Counted from the stretch's first letter, positions 35,401 to 45,607 are shown. The stretch is DNA of 64,000 nt from Anisus vortex (GCA_949126835.1 OX421494.1:22900196-22964195); one strand, 5' to 3'. A program made the numbers and translations. The notes: generated by a model not told the origin, from the letters alone.

Positions 35401-36600
35401 TGGAGGGTTGGGGCGTACACACTGAAGATATTGACTGGGCCAGAAGAGGTTGACAATCGGAGGGAGAGTAGTCTATCTGTGCCTGTTGTGGGAGGCTCTG
35501 TGGAGCTGACAAGCGTGTTTCTCACAGCAAAGCCGACTCCGTGCTGTCTTGGTTGGTCCGTAGGCTTCCCTTGCCAATAAAAGGTGTAGTTGGCTTCCCT
35601 GATGGTACCGTTGTCAGCCAGCCGGGTCTCCTGCAGAGCGGCAATGTCAACGTTGAGTCGCGAAAGTTCCCTATCAATAACGGCAGTCTTTCTTGCATCG
35701 TCTATTTGTTGGGGGTTTGGGGTGAGGCCGGGACACATGGTCCTGACGTTCCAGCTAGCAAAACGAAGAGCTGGATGCTTCTTTCTTGTTTTTGAGTTGC
35801 CTGGTGCGGTTGTTTTTTGGCCTACGTTTTGAGAGATGCCTCTCTGATCCCCACGCACCCAGTGGGGCAGGTAAGCCATGGCGAGACGACACCTAACTGG
35901 CTGGGGGCTGCCCAGCTTGAGGCGGGCGGTAGCCATCCATTGAGGTACGATGACCTCTCCCACCGTCGAAGGGGACCCCTGGCGCTCGTTTCCTTCGCCA
36001 ATCGGACGAGCTTATAACCGGTAACTGCCCCCTCCCGTGTTGGGTCGGCATCTTGCGATGACGCTGGAGTGTCCTCTCCAGTTGAGCTACAGTGCCTGGG
36101 CAAAATAATATGGAGAGCCAGCTGGTGCCCATGCAGCAGGCCCCCCTCTCCTCGCAGCTGACGGATCCAAGGGAGCGACAGAGTCGATACATCTTGGCTT
36201 CAGATGCGCTGCAGGAGTTGCCGGTGATGACGATACAAAGTCAAACCGCCTTAGGGACTCCAGCTCCTGATTTTTTGTCAGGGTTTACTCCCTTAGCCTT
36301 TCCCATGCAGGGGTAAGCCGCAAGGCAGCGGTGGTTTGGAGTCAGAGTATCCTTCTCCTAGATAGGCTACCATCCAAGGTTAACGAGCCCCATCTGCCCG
36401 AAGCGACTGGTTTTGAGGCGCCAGTGGAACGCCCATGCCCCTTCTCCTGTTAGTAGAAACGGTTTTGCCGGGCTTAGTAGCTAAGCCACTCGGGAAGGCC
36501 AGGAGCTGGACTTAGTTGTCAGAGGCTATTTGAGACGCATGCCAGTGGGAGCATTTTATAGGAAGTGGGAGCTTATCCCCACTACCACCCCCGGTTTAGA
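32470..36600 (-). mobile_element. Full-length APE-type LINE, inserted in hAT
   Basis: Minus-strand non-LTR element: about 640 bp of 5' UTR (36600-35964), one long ORF (35963-32607) and a short 3' UTR ending near 32470. A diverged relative at 41498-45607 shares 5' UTR, ORF and 3' UTR text, which sets the element's extent. hAT sequence resumes on both sides. I could not read its target duplication. Confidence 0.8.
32607..35963 (-). CDS. LINE ORF: endonuclease, RT, zinc knuckle (intact)
   Basis: A single uninterrupted frame of 1118 codons counted from a GTG; the first ATG is at 35936 (residue 10, MATARLKLG). Domains in order: AP-like endonuclease, residues about 65-330 (FASWNVRTM, LQETRLADN, LLGDFNARVG, CDTDHALVASKV); reverse transcriptase, about 560-900 (GSDGIPPEVLK, NYRGISLLSI, AFIDLTKAFDLVSR, GVKQGCVLAPTLF, MLFADDAALT, FTYLGSIISS); a LINE connection (LLYGCESWTTY, LRWLGHVKRM, GRPKLRFKDLCKRD); and a C-terminal Cys/His finger (FKCLKCGRDCHSRVGLHSHS). 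All catalytic motifs look intact, so the copy may be mobilisation-competent. Database proteins of this kind are often mislabelled 'craniofacial development protein 2'. Exact clade unresolved. Confidence 0.92.
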   Translation of the reverse strand: MGEVIVPQWMATARLKLGSPQPVRCRLAMAYLPHWVRGDQRGISQNVGQKTTAPGNSKTRKKHPALRFASWNVRTMCPGLTPNPQQIDDARKTAVIDRELSRLNVDIAALQETRLADNGTIREANYTFYWQGKPTDQPRQHGVGFAVRNTLVSSTEPPTTGTDRLLSLRLSTSSGPVNIFSVYAPTLHSTDEDKDQFYQALDEAISRISSTESLYLLGDFNARVGADQKAWPTCLGNFGRGNINENGQRLLELSCHHGLCVTNTYFKCKEIHQVSWRHPRSRHWHQLDLVLTRRADIGSVLLTRSYHSADCDTDHALVASKVRLTPKKLHHSKKKGRPRINTSCVRNPEKTQQLISILDGALKVETADDTINSKWPRLRDAMYNAAITVYGKKERKNADWYEAHWEEMEPVTEAKRKALLAYKAKPSPSTLQALRTARSKAQQTARHCANTYWMNICDSIQTAADTGNARGMYEGIKKAIGPTPSKTAPLKSKTGEVITDPERQMQRWVEHYLELYATQNTVADSVLRAISDLPVMEELDTPPTLDELSKAIDRLACGKAPGSDGIPPEVLKCGKPALLQQLHDLLCLCWEQGYIPQDMRDANIITLYKNKGDRSDCNNYRGISLLSIVGKAYARVILNRLQTLASRIYPESQCGFRAGRSTADMIFSLRQLQEKCQEQQMPLYIAFIDLTKAFDLVSRGGLFSLLQKIGCPPHLLAVVRSFHDNMHSTVCYNGATSKEFPVSSGVKQGCVLAPTLFGIFFSMLLQHAFKDCSEGVFIHTRSDGKLYNIARLRAKTKVKKVLIREMLFADDAALTSHTEDGLQQLVTCFSRACKEFGLTVSLKKTNVMAQGTETPPNIVIDGHTLEVVESFTYLGSIISSSQSIDLEINSRIARAATVMAQLKQRVWDNSSLTERTRLRVYHACVLSTLLYGCESWTTYARHEKKLNSFHMRCLRRILQIKWQDRVSNTEVLGRANMSSLHAVLSEKRLRWLGHVKRMNAGRIPKDLLYGELVEGHRKIGRPKLRFKDLCKRDLNESSIDLDTWECQASDRPTWRLAVRLGTSRAETGRMEAAIQKRARRKVPLQQPSTFKCLKCGRDCHSRVGLHSHSRRCSWSPLP

Positions 36601-38460
36601 TGCTTTCCAAATATGAGCCGGTGCTGAAAGAGCACCTAATGAGATTAAAATGTACAGGGAAAGCATCTGTATCTTATCTTTCACCAAAAAATTCTAAATG
36701 AATTTATAAATGTAGGCCTACTGGCCAACCTTGCAAAGAAAAAAAATCTTGTTATGGATATAAAGGCCGCAATGTATTTTGGAATTATGTTTGATAGCAC
36801 ACCTGATATTTCACACACTGACCAAATGTCTGAAGTGATCAGATAAGTGAAAATCCACAGTAGGAAAGTTGAAGTGAGAGAAGTGTTTCTTGGATTTTTC
36901 CTCTAAGGGGGAACAAAGCTGGCGACCTCAGTTCTGACATTCTTACAATTCTTCAAAGTGACGGACTTGATATAATGATGTGCAGAGCCCAAGGTTACGA
37001 CAATGCTTCCACGGTGTCTGGAATCCATGAAGGTGCTCAAGCCATTTTGAAAAGAAAGAACAAGAAAGCTATTTTTAATGGTAATGGTAATTTATATAGC
37101 GCTTCTATCCATGCTATTTTAGCATGCTCAGTGCGTTCTAGAAGACTATTAATCTGTGAGAGGTTTCACTGCTGCCGGTTAAGCGCTCGTGATAACATCT
37201 CAATATTAACGTCATCTAGTCCCAAAACTCCTGTAGGGCGACAGGGATCTGCCGGTGGCGGGGCTCGAACCTGCGACATGTCAGGTGATTTTTTGGTTGA
37301 CAGTCAGGTGAGCTAACCGCTAACTTGTGTGGTCAACACTCTTTTGCCGAAAATGCTTCATGTATACATCTAACACTTTTTGGTACCCTTGATAGAATGT
37401 TTTCCTTCTTTGCTGCTTCTACTCATCGATGGGATGTTTTAATTGAACACACTGGGGTGTCGTTGAAAAGGTTATATACAACACGTAGGAGTGCTCATCG
37501 TGCTGCTGTTAAACCAGTGAAAGATAAGTTTGATAAATGTATTACGGCAATTGAAGCTTTATGTGATCCTCGTGAAAATTTGGACACAAGAAGTACAGCA
37601 CAAGGACTTTTACATGATGTCTGTGATTTCACGTTTATCTGATACTTCAACCTTTGGGCTGATATACTTGAAGAAGTTAATCTTACACAGCAGTACCTGC
37701 AGACTAAAGACTTAACTTTTCATAACGTGATGACCAAGTTAGACGCCTTAAGATTGTTTTTGCACGAAAAGCGGAGTCAGTGGAACATGCTATTGAACAA
37801 GCACTTATAAAATCAGACCAACATGGGATTTCGTTAAAGAGAAGATTAAGATTAATTAAAGAAGAGAATGGCAGAGGAAAAAAATAAGATATGCTGGAAT
37901 TTCTATTCGAGAAGATTTAGGGAGAGGCTAGAGTGAATTGATCGCTTTCATTCTGAACTCCAGATGATATCAACAGCGTTAAGGAAGTTGCAGATATGTT
38001 TGAGGCTGTTCAGCCCAAGATTCTACTGTCAGCAAGTGAGAAGAGTTATTGGTGTCCATTCCCAAATTAATCTTTTCTACGATGAGCTATCCGAAGATGA
38101 GCTCTTAAAAGAAATACCACGGCTTAGACGACACCTAAAAGCAGCTGATATTGACCTAAAAAAAAGTCATGGACTGGTCAGTATTAGATATTTTGAAATT
38201 CATAGCTAAATAGTAGGCTACTTCATAGAATTTCTCCCAACACTCTCGCTAGGCCTTCAATTATTTCTAGGTGTGTCATGTGAACGGAGCTTTCAAAACT
38301 AAAGCTTATAAAAAGCTATTTACTCTCCATCATGGATCAATCAAGACTTTCTGATCTGACTATATTATCGATTGAAAGGGATACTGTGAATGATATAGAT
38401 TTTGATGAGGTGATTGACAAGTTTGCAGTTTTGAAGAGCGGAAAGGAAAAATTTAAATAA
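36596..38460 (+). pseudogene. ZMYM1-like hAT transposase, broken
   Basis: Plus-strand pieces in shifting frames: SKYEPVLKEHLMRLK near 36605; AAMYFGIMFDSTPDISHTDQ near 36770 (DDE first Asp region); REVFLGF; then MCRAQGYDNASTVSGIHEGA at 36975 (second Asp region). After a SINE insertion come AENASCIHLTLFGTLDRMFS, HRWDVLIEHTGVSLKRLYTT and SAHRAAVKPVKDKF (37325-37642), and the C-terminal hAT dimerisation domain VSCERSFSKLKLIKSYLLS ending at 38460. Several stops and frameshifts. It belongs to the hAT at 32257-38695, whose N-terminal portion is lost. Confidence 0.85.
37071..37325 (-). mobile_element. tRNA-derived SINE within hAT transposase
   Basis: On the minus strand: TAGCGGTTAGCTCACCTGAC (A box) and GCAGGTTCGAGCCCCGCC (B box), a body of about 170 bp and a tail of ACCATT repeats (37071-37090 on the plus strand). 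It splits the transposase after the codons ..NKKAIF. It is a different family from 5785. The good B box suggests a recent insertion. Confidence 0.85.
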
Positions 38461-38719
38461 AGTAGGCCCTACTTTTAATGTAAAATAACTAACCTTACAG
38501 TTGTTTCCGTTGTTTGTTGCTTTTACTTTCTAATATTAAATTAATATTGTTATTGTTTTTTTTATATTTAAACTGTAGGCCTAGGCTTGTTTTAAGGAGA
38601 CAAAAACTATGGTGAAAGTCGTGGGCGGGGGGGGGGGGGGGGGTGACACCCAAAGTTTACCGCACCGGGTGACACCAGCCCTCGGTACGCCACTGCATCT
38701 ACATCTAAGAAGGTTGTAG

Positions 38720-39190
38720 TAAGATTTAGCCAGTTAGGCTTGTTGAGGTATGAAAAAATGAGTCCATGAATTTGAAAGTCTTGTTTTTGTATAGAAAACT
38801 CCGCTTTGAGTGCTTCAATGTACTACTGAAAAAGCCCATCTATCTATCTAAATATATGCCTTTATAAAGGAGCGTACATTTAGTTAAATGTTTTGAAATT
38901 GATTTCACTCAAGATATATGCAAATTCCAATGGTCTAACATTTCAAGTGCTGTTTCACCCCGTACTTATAAATGCCTTCAACTCACTGAAATGTGTCGAA
39001 CTGTAATTAAGAACCATCGGCTTCAACAGTCAGTTTATCTCATTAAGAATTGGAAAATGGTGTTGTTTTTTTTATCGTTAAAAAAAACTCGTGGAGACCT
39101 CTCGCGTGTCATTGAAAATCGCTCTGCGTGCCAGGTTTGGCACGCGTGCCTTAGGTTGCCGATCGCTTATCTAGACTATGCATGACTGGA
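38720..39190. other. No gene recognised
   Basis: Flank between the hAT right end and a second transposase fragment. A 64-codon plus-strand ORF (38991-39185) has no family motif. GGCACGCGTGCC near 39140 is a perfect 12-bp palindrome. Confidence 0.4.
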
Positions 39191-39480
39191 CTAGACATAG
39201 TCTACAATAACTCTTTCAAGGCTTGCTGCGTCTTTGGAATGTATCCGAACAAAACCTAAAAATGATTCTTTGATGGTTAGATCTACTTTTTTAGTTTGAA
39301 AATCCACATCCACAAATCTGATGACTTGAGAAAGCTGTTCCCAGTGTCATATATCAGATGTTGAGTCAAGTAATATACCGTAAAATCCTTTATTCGACTC
39401 GAAATTATCCAAATTTATATAATTGTATAAACCAGATGCCACTTTCAGTATATGAAGAAGAATATTTGAACCCAAACTGA
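39190..39480 (-). pseudogene. ZMYM1-like hAT transposase fragment
   Basis: Read on the minus strand: NFESNKGFYGILLDSTSDI then, after one stop, HWEQLSQVIRFVDVDFQTKK, VDLTIKESFLGFVRIHSKDA and ASLERVI. This is the first catalytic-Asp region of the same transposase type as at 36596, better preserved in sequence but truncated on both sides. An isolated relic. Confidence 0.75.
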
Positions 39481-39559
39481 TCTTTGTTCTAAATGTAAGG
39501 GGGGGAATTGACTGAGTATAAAAGTGAAAGAGTGTGTGTGTTATTGGATTATATAACAC

Positions 39560-40469
39560 ACACAATTAAATTAATATACATATATTTACATATACATTAT
39601 ATACAAGGGGAGGGGACGGGTATATCTGTGCATACCTATATTGTGGTAGGCAGGTAGGATTAGCTACCTGGATGAACCAATACTAAAAACTACAATTACT
39701 AGCTAACTATACTAAATACTAGACTATACTAAACTACTAAAACTACACTAAGCTAAACACAGAACAGCAAACCACAAATAAACAAACATAAACCACGCAC
39801 ACTACAACAATGTATCTATCAAGGGAACAAATAAATTTTTCATAATACACAAGTTTATTCAAATATAAGCCCTAACCATCAATATCAACAACAACTAAAT
39901 AAATCCATCGTCTACCAGCGCCATTTCTAACTAAATAAATCACAATCTCTACCAACTCTTAATTCACATACTACAAAATCATAATTCAAATCTTCTCATC
40001 ACTTACACTAATATCTAACCAAGAAAATATCACAACAGATCTAGCAATTTCTAACATCTAACTTAATCCAACATATAACAAGAGAATAAATATATACAAG
40101 AGACCTAGCAATTTCTAACATCTAACTTAAAAATAATATATAACCAGAGACCAACAAGGTAGGTTTTATCCGACCTAAGGTATATAAATATAAGAATAAA
40201 AAATAGAAAAACATTAAGTAAAAAATAATAATCTTTACATAAATTCAATGCGATAAACACGTTGGGCTGACCGATATCATTCAACATGGTCGCCGCTCTG
40301 GTTTAATTCAGTGATCGTAAATCATACTAAAATCTATATGCTATCTAAACAATCGGACATAATATTATCTCATCTTAATCCATCACCAATGTTAAGATAT
40401 TAATCTACAGTTTAGAATACTTATTTTACATCAAAAAAGCAATAGAAAAATGTTATAATTAAACTTACG
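39560..40469 (-). other. Possible transcribed minus-strand region
   Basis: The plus strand here is strongly G-poor, so the minus strand is C-poor and GT-rich, over about 700 bp. A donor GTAAGTTTAA ends a possible first exon at 40469. A further ATG-led segment (40287 downwards, MLNDIGQPNVFIALNLC) runs into a GTAAAG donor, and TTGAATAAACTTG supplies a polyA-like signal near 39855. No protein family is recognised. Could be a lncRNA, a small gene or a relic. Confidence 0.25.
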
Positions 40470-40620
40470 AGACTAGTATGCCACTTTCAACGACCACCGC
40501 CAATAGAAGGCCAAACAACTAACCGGAAGGGAGATTAAATAGGGCGACCCAAACACTATCACTGACCAATAAAATTTATTGACCCGCAGCCAATCGGATT
40601 CAAACAACCTGAAAAAGCGC
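40470..40620 (-). promoter_or_regulatory. Promoter-like segment, CCAAT and ETS sites
   Basis: Three CCAAT words (CGCCAATAG about 40498, GACCAATAA about 40574, AGCCAATCGG about 40589) and an ETS-like ACCGGAAG (about 40522) lie within 120 bp of an AT-rich window, immediately upstream of the minus-strand donor at 40469. The arrangement is promoter-like, but no gene is proven. Confidence 0.3.
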
Positions 40621-40899
40621 TCCAGTATAATTAGTTAAAAACTTAACTGTGCTTTGTTATGAAATTAAAAGAAAATATAATGAGAACAGTACAAAAACAA
40701 CTTGTAGACCACCTGTCTACATAAAAAAAAAAAAAAAACATCAGCAATCCTACATTGTAGATGTGTCATTTGTTTATGAGTAGAATGGCGCCCCTTAATG
40801 CTCAATGGGGCGCCAAAATCATGCTTGCCAACTGGTTTGTAATGACGATATTTGTGGAGCTCTAAAATTCAATCTTGCAAACGTATTAGTTTACATCAA

Positions 40900-41010
40900 A
40901 ATAAAATTAAATAATTAGTTTTAATACTAATTTTGGCCCCCTTAACGTGGCGCCCGGGGACATATGTTCCCCCCCCCTGCCCCCCCCCCCCCCCCAGCTA
41001 CGCCACTGCA
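40900..41010. mobile_element. Orphan hAT-like right terminus
   Basis: A C-run followed by CAGCTACGCCACTGC is the usual end of hAT families that start CAGTGGCGTAGCT. A candidate left end (GTGGCGTAGCTAGGG) lies far away at 24573, so this is probably an isolated fragment. Confidence 0.4.
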
Positions 41011-41639
41011 GAGGAAATAACCATTTTAACACAGCCAGCCACAAACATTTCATTTTAAAATGCATACATTGTTTTTGTACATGTACTAGATTTCAATTTA
41101 AAATTTGGATTTTACAAATATATTTTTAGGAAAAAGTGGGGGAGGGCACCATTAATCCATGAGAAATAAAATTATTAAAAAAAAAAAAAGCTAACAATCA
41201 TGATAGGAAAAAAGGTTTTAAAATTTATGACAAAAAAAAAATTGAGTGATGGAATAGTACATAAACTGAACAAACAAAACAACAAAGGTTCACTCTCACT
41301 GAGCTATATTATAGCTCAGTGTTCACTCCTTACAGTTCAAAAATGATAAATGATTTTTGTAAAGGAATGGAACAAACAAACACAAGCTTATCTCTTGCAA
41401 TGTGACAGAATCCACAATGACAAAAAAAAAGTCATATGTACAGGAATAGAGTGGAGTCTGGACTTGATTTATATGATATTAAAATGTGAACTCAATCAAT
41501 GGCATCCTTCCGTCTCGCGAGACGATGGTGCATCACCGTGATTCGAGGATGCACTTCCTCGTGTGGCTGAGCGTGCCTATCCTTGAGTGACAGTCTTTTT
41601 TGCAGCCTTTGCACACGTGTTCCGTGAATCCTATTTTTA

Positions 41640-42122
41640 TTTACTTCCTTTATTTTAAGTTGCAATTTCTGTCTGTCTGATTGCAATCATGCGTGCGTCG
41701 TCGATCGTCGTGGGAGCAAGAATTGGCTTCGATTTTTCGACCACTTCCCGTGGTCCAATCGAGCTGAAATTTGGACAGCAGACTTGCCCCGACTAACAAT
41801 ACATTTTATCAAATTTTCAGTTAAAACAACTTAATAATACTACACGTATGACAATATTCATTTCTTAAAAGGAAAGTATAAGAAAAATTTTGCCTGTGCA
41901 ACTTTTTATAGTTTTTCGGCGCAAAGCTAGAAAAAAAAATTATGCGCTAAGATTATTTTTATAACAATTCATACGGAGTAAGGAGATATTTTTGAGATTT
42001 GCGACACAAATATTTTTCTGTACGTTTCATTTGCAGTAGTCAATCAATTATTTAATTACACGATGGCTAACTTAGTTTGCAAATAAAGGGAGTATAATAA
42101 AAACTTCGTTTTTATGGTTTTC
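41640..42122 (-). mobile_element. Repeat R1, copy c, inserted in LINE copy 2
   Basis: Contains the R1 core in reverse orientation (TTGCCCCGACTAACAATACA, CCAATCGAGCTGAAATTTGG). It separates LINE codons NKRAKRKAE from the zinc-finger codons. One end carries ACTCCCTTTATTT on its sense strand and the other AAATAAAGGAAGTAAATAAA, i.e. short inverted termini, so it is a MITE-like element of about 480 bp. Confidence 0.7.
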
Positions 42123-42339
42123 TTGTTTCCGCTTTTCTTTTAGCCCTTTTATTTATGCTCTCCTCCATTCTATTTTCCTCTGCCATTTTAACCCCTTCCC
42201 TGACAGCAGTGCGCCAGGTGGACCGATCCTCTGCCTTTTCCTCCCAGTCACTTGTACTTATTCTGGCTGCTCTCATGTCCCTCATGCAGACATCTTTATA
42301 GCGGAGGCGTGGGCGACCTGTTTTCCTCTTCCCAGATGC

Positions 42340-42985
42340 CCGAACAGCCCAAGCAAGGGTTCGCTTCGTAAATTGCTCGCCTTTCGTCGTTTTCGCGCTT
42401 AACCGGGCGATCTATTGCTCGACAAGCGACATCTCGCAGGGTATCGGCGAGCCAAATTCGGGCGAACGATTGCTTCGTCGACATGTTGACGAAGCCGCGT
42501 ATTGATTGGCTGAATTTATCACGTTCATTATGCGAAAAGGCACCAAAATATCCTAGTCTTAAAGAAAAAAATGGCGTCTACACAAGACAGTCAGCTGCCA
42601 GAGATGTCAGAGGACAGTCTAACAATATTCATAGATGCATGGGAAAATGTTCCATGCCTGTGGAACCCACTCCATCGGGACTATAAAAATAAGGGTGAAA
42701 AAACCAAGGCCTTGAACAATATTGCCCAAAATCTGTGTGCAATGTAATCGCAACACCCAAAGCTTCTTCGTCTGTGAGCGCAGCCATTTTGCAGCAATAT
42801 TAACACACGGCAGTTCGCCTCAGCGCTAAAAATAGACCAGTTAAAAACAAGAGCACCATTTCGCTGAGCTTCCGAGCTCGCCCTAATGTCGGCGAAAGTG
42901 CATGAGCCCATTTAAGAGCAAACAGTAGCTCTTGCGAATTGAACAATACCTGATTCGACCGAAACTAGCTCGGGCAATTAAGAAC
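42340..42985 (+). mobile_element. Insert with MADF/Myb-like ORF fragment
   Basis: Interrupts LINE copy 2 between GRIPKA and KRKTGRPRLRYKD codons. GC content and CG density are higher than in the surroundings. It includes the palindrome GCTTCGTC..GACGAAGC (42471-42494) and the small ORF at 42571. PIF/Harbinger elements carry a Myb/MADF-type second gene, so a truncated Harbinger is likely. Clean terminal repeats were not found. Confidence 0.5.
42571..42747 (+). pseudogene. MADF/Myb-SANT-like domain fragment
   Basis: ATG-led ORF of 58 codons. After MASTQDSQLPEMSEDSL it reads LTIFIDAWENVPCLWNPLHR, then DYKNKGEKTKALNNIAQNL and a stop. That is the first half of a MADF (Myb/SANT-like) DNA-binding domain: the W..CLW core, the DYKN turn and helix 2 are clear, while helix 3 is cut off. 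In Harbinger transposons such a protein works with the transposase at the element ends. Truncated here. Confidence 0.6.
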
Positions 42986-44744
42986 ATGCTTTAGGGATTC
43001 TGCCTGGACTCATTCTTCTTACATGACCTAGCCATCTTAGGCGTCTTTCACTGAGGACTGCGAACATGCTTTGGGCGCTGGCGCGCGTCAGTACCTCACT
43101 AGTAGTGACTTTGTCCTGCCATTTAATGCCAAGAACGCGACGCAGACACCTCAGGTGGAAGCTATTTAGCTTGTGCTCATGGGACGCATAGGTTGTCCAT
43201 GATTCACTTCCATAAAGCAGCGTGCTGATGACGCAGGCCTGGTCGACACATAGTTTGGTCCTTTCTGTCAGCTTGGTTTTTTGCCAAACCCGTTTACTAA
43301 GTTTAGCCATTGTGGCAGCTGGCTTGCCGATTCTGCTATTTAATTCATCCTCTATGGACAATGAGCTGGAAATCTTGGACCCCAAGTAGGTGAAGCAGTC
43401 CACAACTTCCAAGTTTTCGTTTTCTATAGTAATGGTAGGAGCATGTGTCTTGGGCCATGATATTTGTCTTCTTTATAATCACCTGCAGGCCGAACTCTTT
43501 GCATGCGTTGGCGAAGCTTGACACAAGCTGTTGTAGGCCTATCTCTGTGTGTGATATCAGGGCCGCATCGTCAGCATAAAGTAGCTTGCGAAGTAGGACC
43601 TCTTTCGTTTTGGTTTTGGCTCGGAGACGGGTAGTGTTGAAAAGTCTTCCATCAGCTCTGGTGTGTAACCAGTTTCCATCACTACTATCCTTGAAGGCGT
43701 ATCGGAGCAGTATAGAGAAGAATATTGCGAACAGTGTTGGTGCAAGTACACAGCCTTGCTTTACTCCGCTGCTGACTGGGAAGGCTTCAGAGGTGGCTCC
43801 GTTGAAGTGCACTGTGCCCTGCATGTTATCATGGAACTGTCTGATGATAGCGAGTAGATGTAAGGGACAGCCAATTTTTTCCAGAATTTGGAACAGCCCA
43901 CTGCGACTGACTAAATCAAAGGCTTTTGTCAGGTCTATGAAGGCGATGTAGAGTGGCATCTGCTGCTCTCTACATTTTTCCTGCATCTGCCGTATGGAGA
44001 ACACCATGTCTATGGTAGACCGACCCGCCCGAAAACCACATTGTGACTCTGGATAAACTCGGGAGGCTAAACTCTGCAAGCGTGTAAGAGTGACGCGGGC
44101 AAAAGCCTTTCCTACGATACTGAGAAGCGAGATGCCGCGGTAGTTAATGCAGTCACTTCTATCGCCCTTATTCTAATATAGCGTCACTATGTTTGCGTCC
44201 TTCATGTCCTGGGGGATGTATCCCTGTTCCCAGCAGAGGGCTAGCAGCTCGTGTAAGGGCTGGAGTAGCACTGTCTTACCGTTCTTCAGAGCTTCTGGAG
44301 GTATTCCATCGCTCCCATGGGCTTTTCCACAGGCTAGACACTCGATGGCTTTGCTTAGCTCTTCCTGTGTGGGAATGGCATCTAGTTCTTCCATGAGCGG
44401 CATGTCGGGGATGTCATCTAGGGCGGTGCTGGAGACTGTGTTAACTGTTGCATACAGTTCCAGGCAATGTTCAATCCAGCGTTTGAGCTGCTCCGCTTCG
44501 TCCTTGATGATTTCTCCAGTTTTGGATTTTAGGGGTGCAACCTTTGACGTCCTAGGGCCGATTGCTTTTTTAATGTTTTCGTACATGGCTTTGGCGTTTC
44601 CCATATCAGCAGCTGACTGTATGCTTGATCAGAGGTTAAGCCAGTAGGTATTGGCACATTGGCGGCAACCCTTTGAGCATGCATCTTAGCTGTTTTGAAG
44701 GCGTGCAGCGTGTCGGGAGTAGGCTTCTCCTTGTATGCTAAGGG

Positions 44745-45607
44745 AGTAAGCCCCGACAGAAAATCAGGAAACGGAGTACCTACAGGCGGTCTGTATAATA
44801 TAAAAAGCTATCTACATTCCGGCTTCTCCTGCGACGTCATTGGCGCCAAGCTGCATCGACGCAAGTCGCTCCCTTGGTTACAACAGTAACGTGGAGAGGG
44901 GGATCTGCTGTTTGGGCTACAGCTAATTCTCCATACATCGCCCGCCCAGGCTTGCATCACCTCTGGAGAGGACACGCCAGCGTCGCCGCAAGGTGTCGGC
45001 GAAACACGGGAAGCAGCAGTCTACTGGTTCTAAGCCAAAGCTCAATTGAATCAGAGCTGGGCGCCAGGGGTTGCTTCCGACTGTGGGAGAGACTAACAAG
45101 TTTCACTGGACAGCTACCGCCCGCCTTAAACTGGACAGCCCCCAGTCAAATAGGTGCTATCCCGTCATGGCCTGCCTTCTCCACTGGGTGCGTGGAGATT
45201 AGAGCACCAGCTCAACAAGTGGGCCAAAAAGCCCTGCACCAGGAAATACGAAAAAGAAGACTCCAGCTCTTCGAATTGCAAGCTGGAACGTTAGGACTAT
45301 GTGTCCCGGCATCATAACTGACCTGCAATCCATCAACGACATGCGGAAAACAGGCATCATCGACAGAGAACTCGACAGGCTAAAAATTGACATCGCCTGC
45401 CTTCAGGAGACTAGCGGCTCCCAGATAGCGGCTCACTGAAAGAAACAAATTACACATTATTCTGGCAAGGCAGACCCACAGACGCACCAAAACAGCATGG
45501 CGTGGGTTTCGCAGTGAAGAATACCCTTCTACCCTCCATTGAACCCCCATCATCAGGCACGGAGAGGATCATCGCAATACGACTCAGAACATTTGAGGGC
45601 CCAACAA
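44745..45607 (+). mobile_element. Inverted 5' part of LINE copy 2
   Basis: Plus-strand text matching the 5' UTR and endonuclease start of the LINE at 32470 in reverse orientation: GCTAAGGGAGTAAGCCCCGA, AAAATCAGGA, AACTGGACAGCCCCCAGTCA, then codons LRIASWNVRTMCPG, MRKTGIIDREL, CLQETSGS, FWQGRPTDAPKQHGVGFAVK. It stops abruptly at 45607 after ERIIAIRLRTFEGP. RNA 5' end joined to the RT portion, with the internal cut outermost, is the layout made by twin priming. Confidence 0.8.

Larger units (their letters stand above)
32257..38695 (+). mobile_element. hAT transposon with perfect 8-bp duplication
   Basis: The left end CAGTGGCGTACCGAGG and right end CCTCGGTACGCCACTG are perfect inverted repeats. 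Both are flanked by CATCTACA (32249-32256, 38696-38703). Subterminal G-runs and CCGCACCGGGTGACACC repeats occur at both ends. Its own DNA is about 32257-32470 and 36596-38695; a full-length LINE separates them and a SINE splits the transposase. The nesting order is therefore hAT first, then LINE and SINE. Confidence 0.9.
41498..44744 (-). pseudogene. LINE copy 2: RT and C-terminal part, broken
   Basis: Relative of the LINE at 32470. Minus-strand order: KEKPTPDTLHAF (about 44740), KAMYENIKKAIGPRTSK, GSDGIPPEALKNGK, then the RT in 44079-43445 (LTKAFDLVSRSGLF, GVKQGCVLAPTLF, LLYADDAALI), 43412-42978 (FTYLGSKISSS, LLYGSESWTTY, LRWLGHVRRM), then an insert (about 42985-42340), GRPRLRYKDVCMRDM (about 42310), EKAEDRSTWRTAVREG, a second insert (42122-41640), and the zinc finger CKGCKKDCHSRIGTLSH ending near 41520. 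The RT box reads YADD, but stops and frameshifts (for example near 44175 and 43440) inactivate it. It is joined at 44744 to its own 5' part in inverted orientation. Confidence 0.85.

Noticed and set aside
32692..35832. Many plus-strand ORFs opposite the LINE
   Set aside because: They are antisense shadows of the intact 1118-codon frame; none shows its own domain.
42296..42484. Minus-strand 62-codon ORF
   Set aside because: It crosses the junction between the LINE fragment and the MADF-bearing insert, so it is chimeric.
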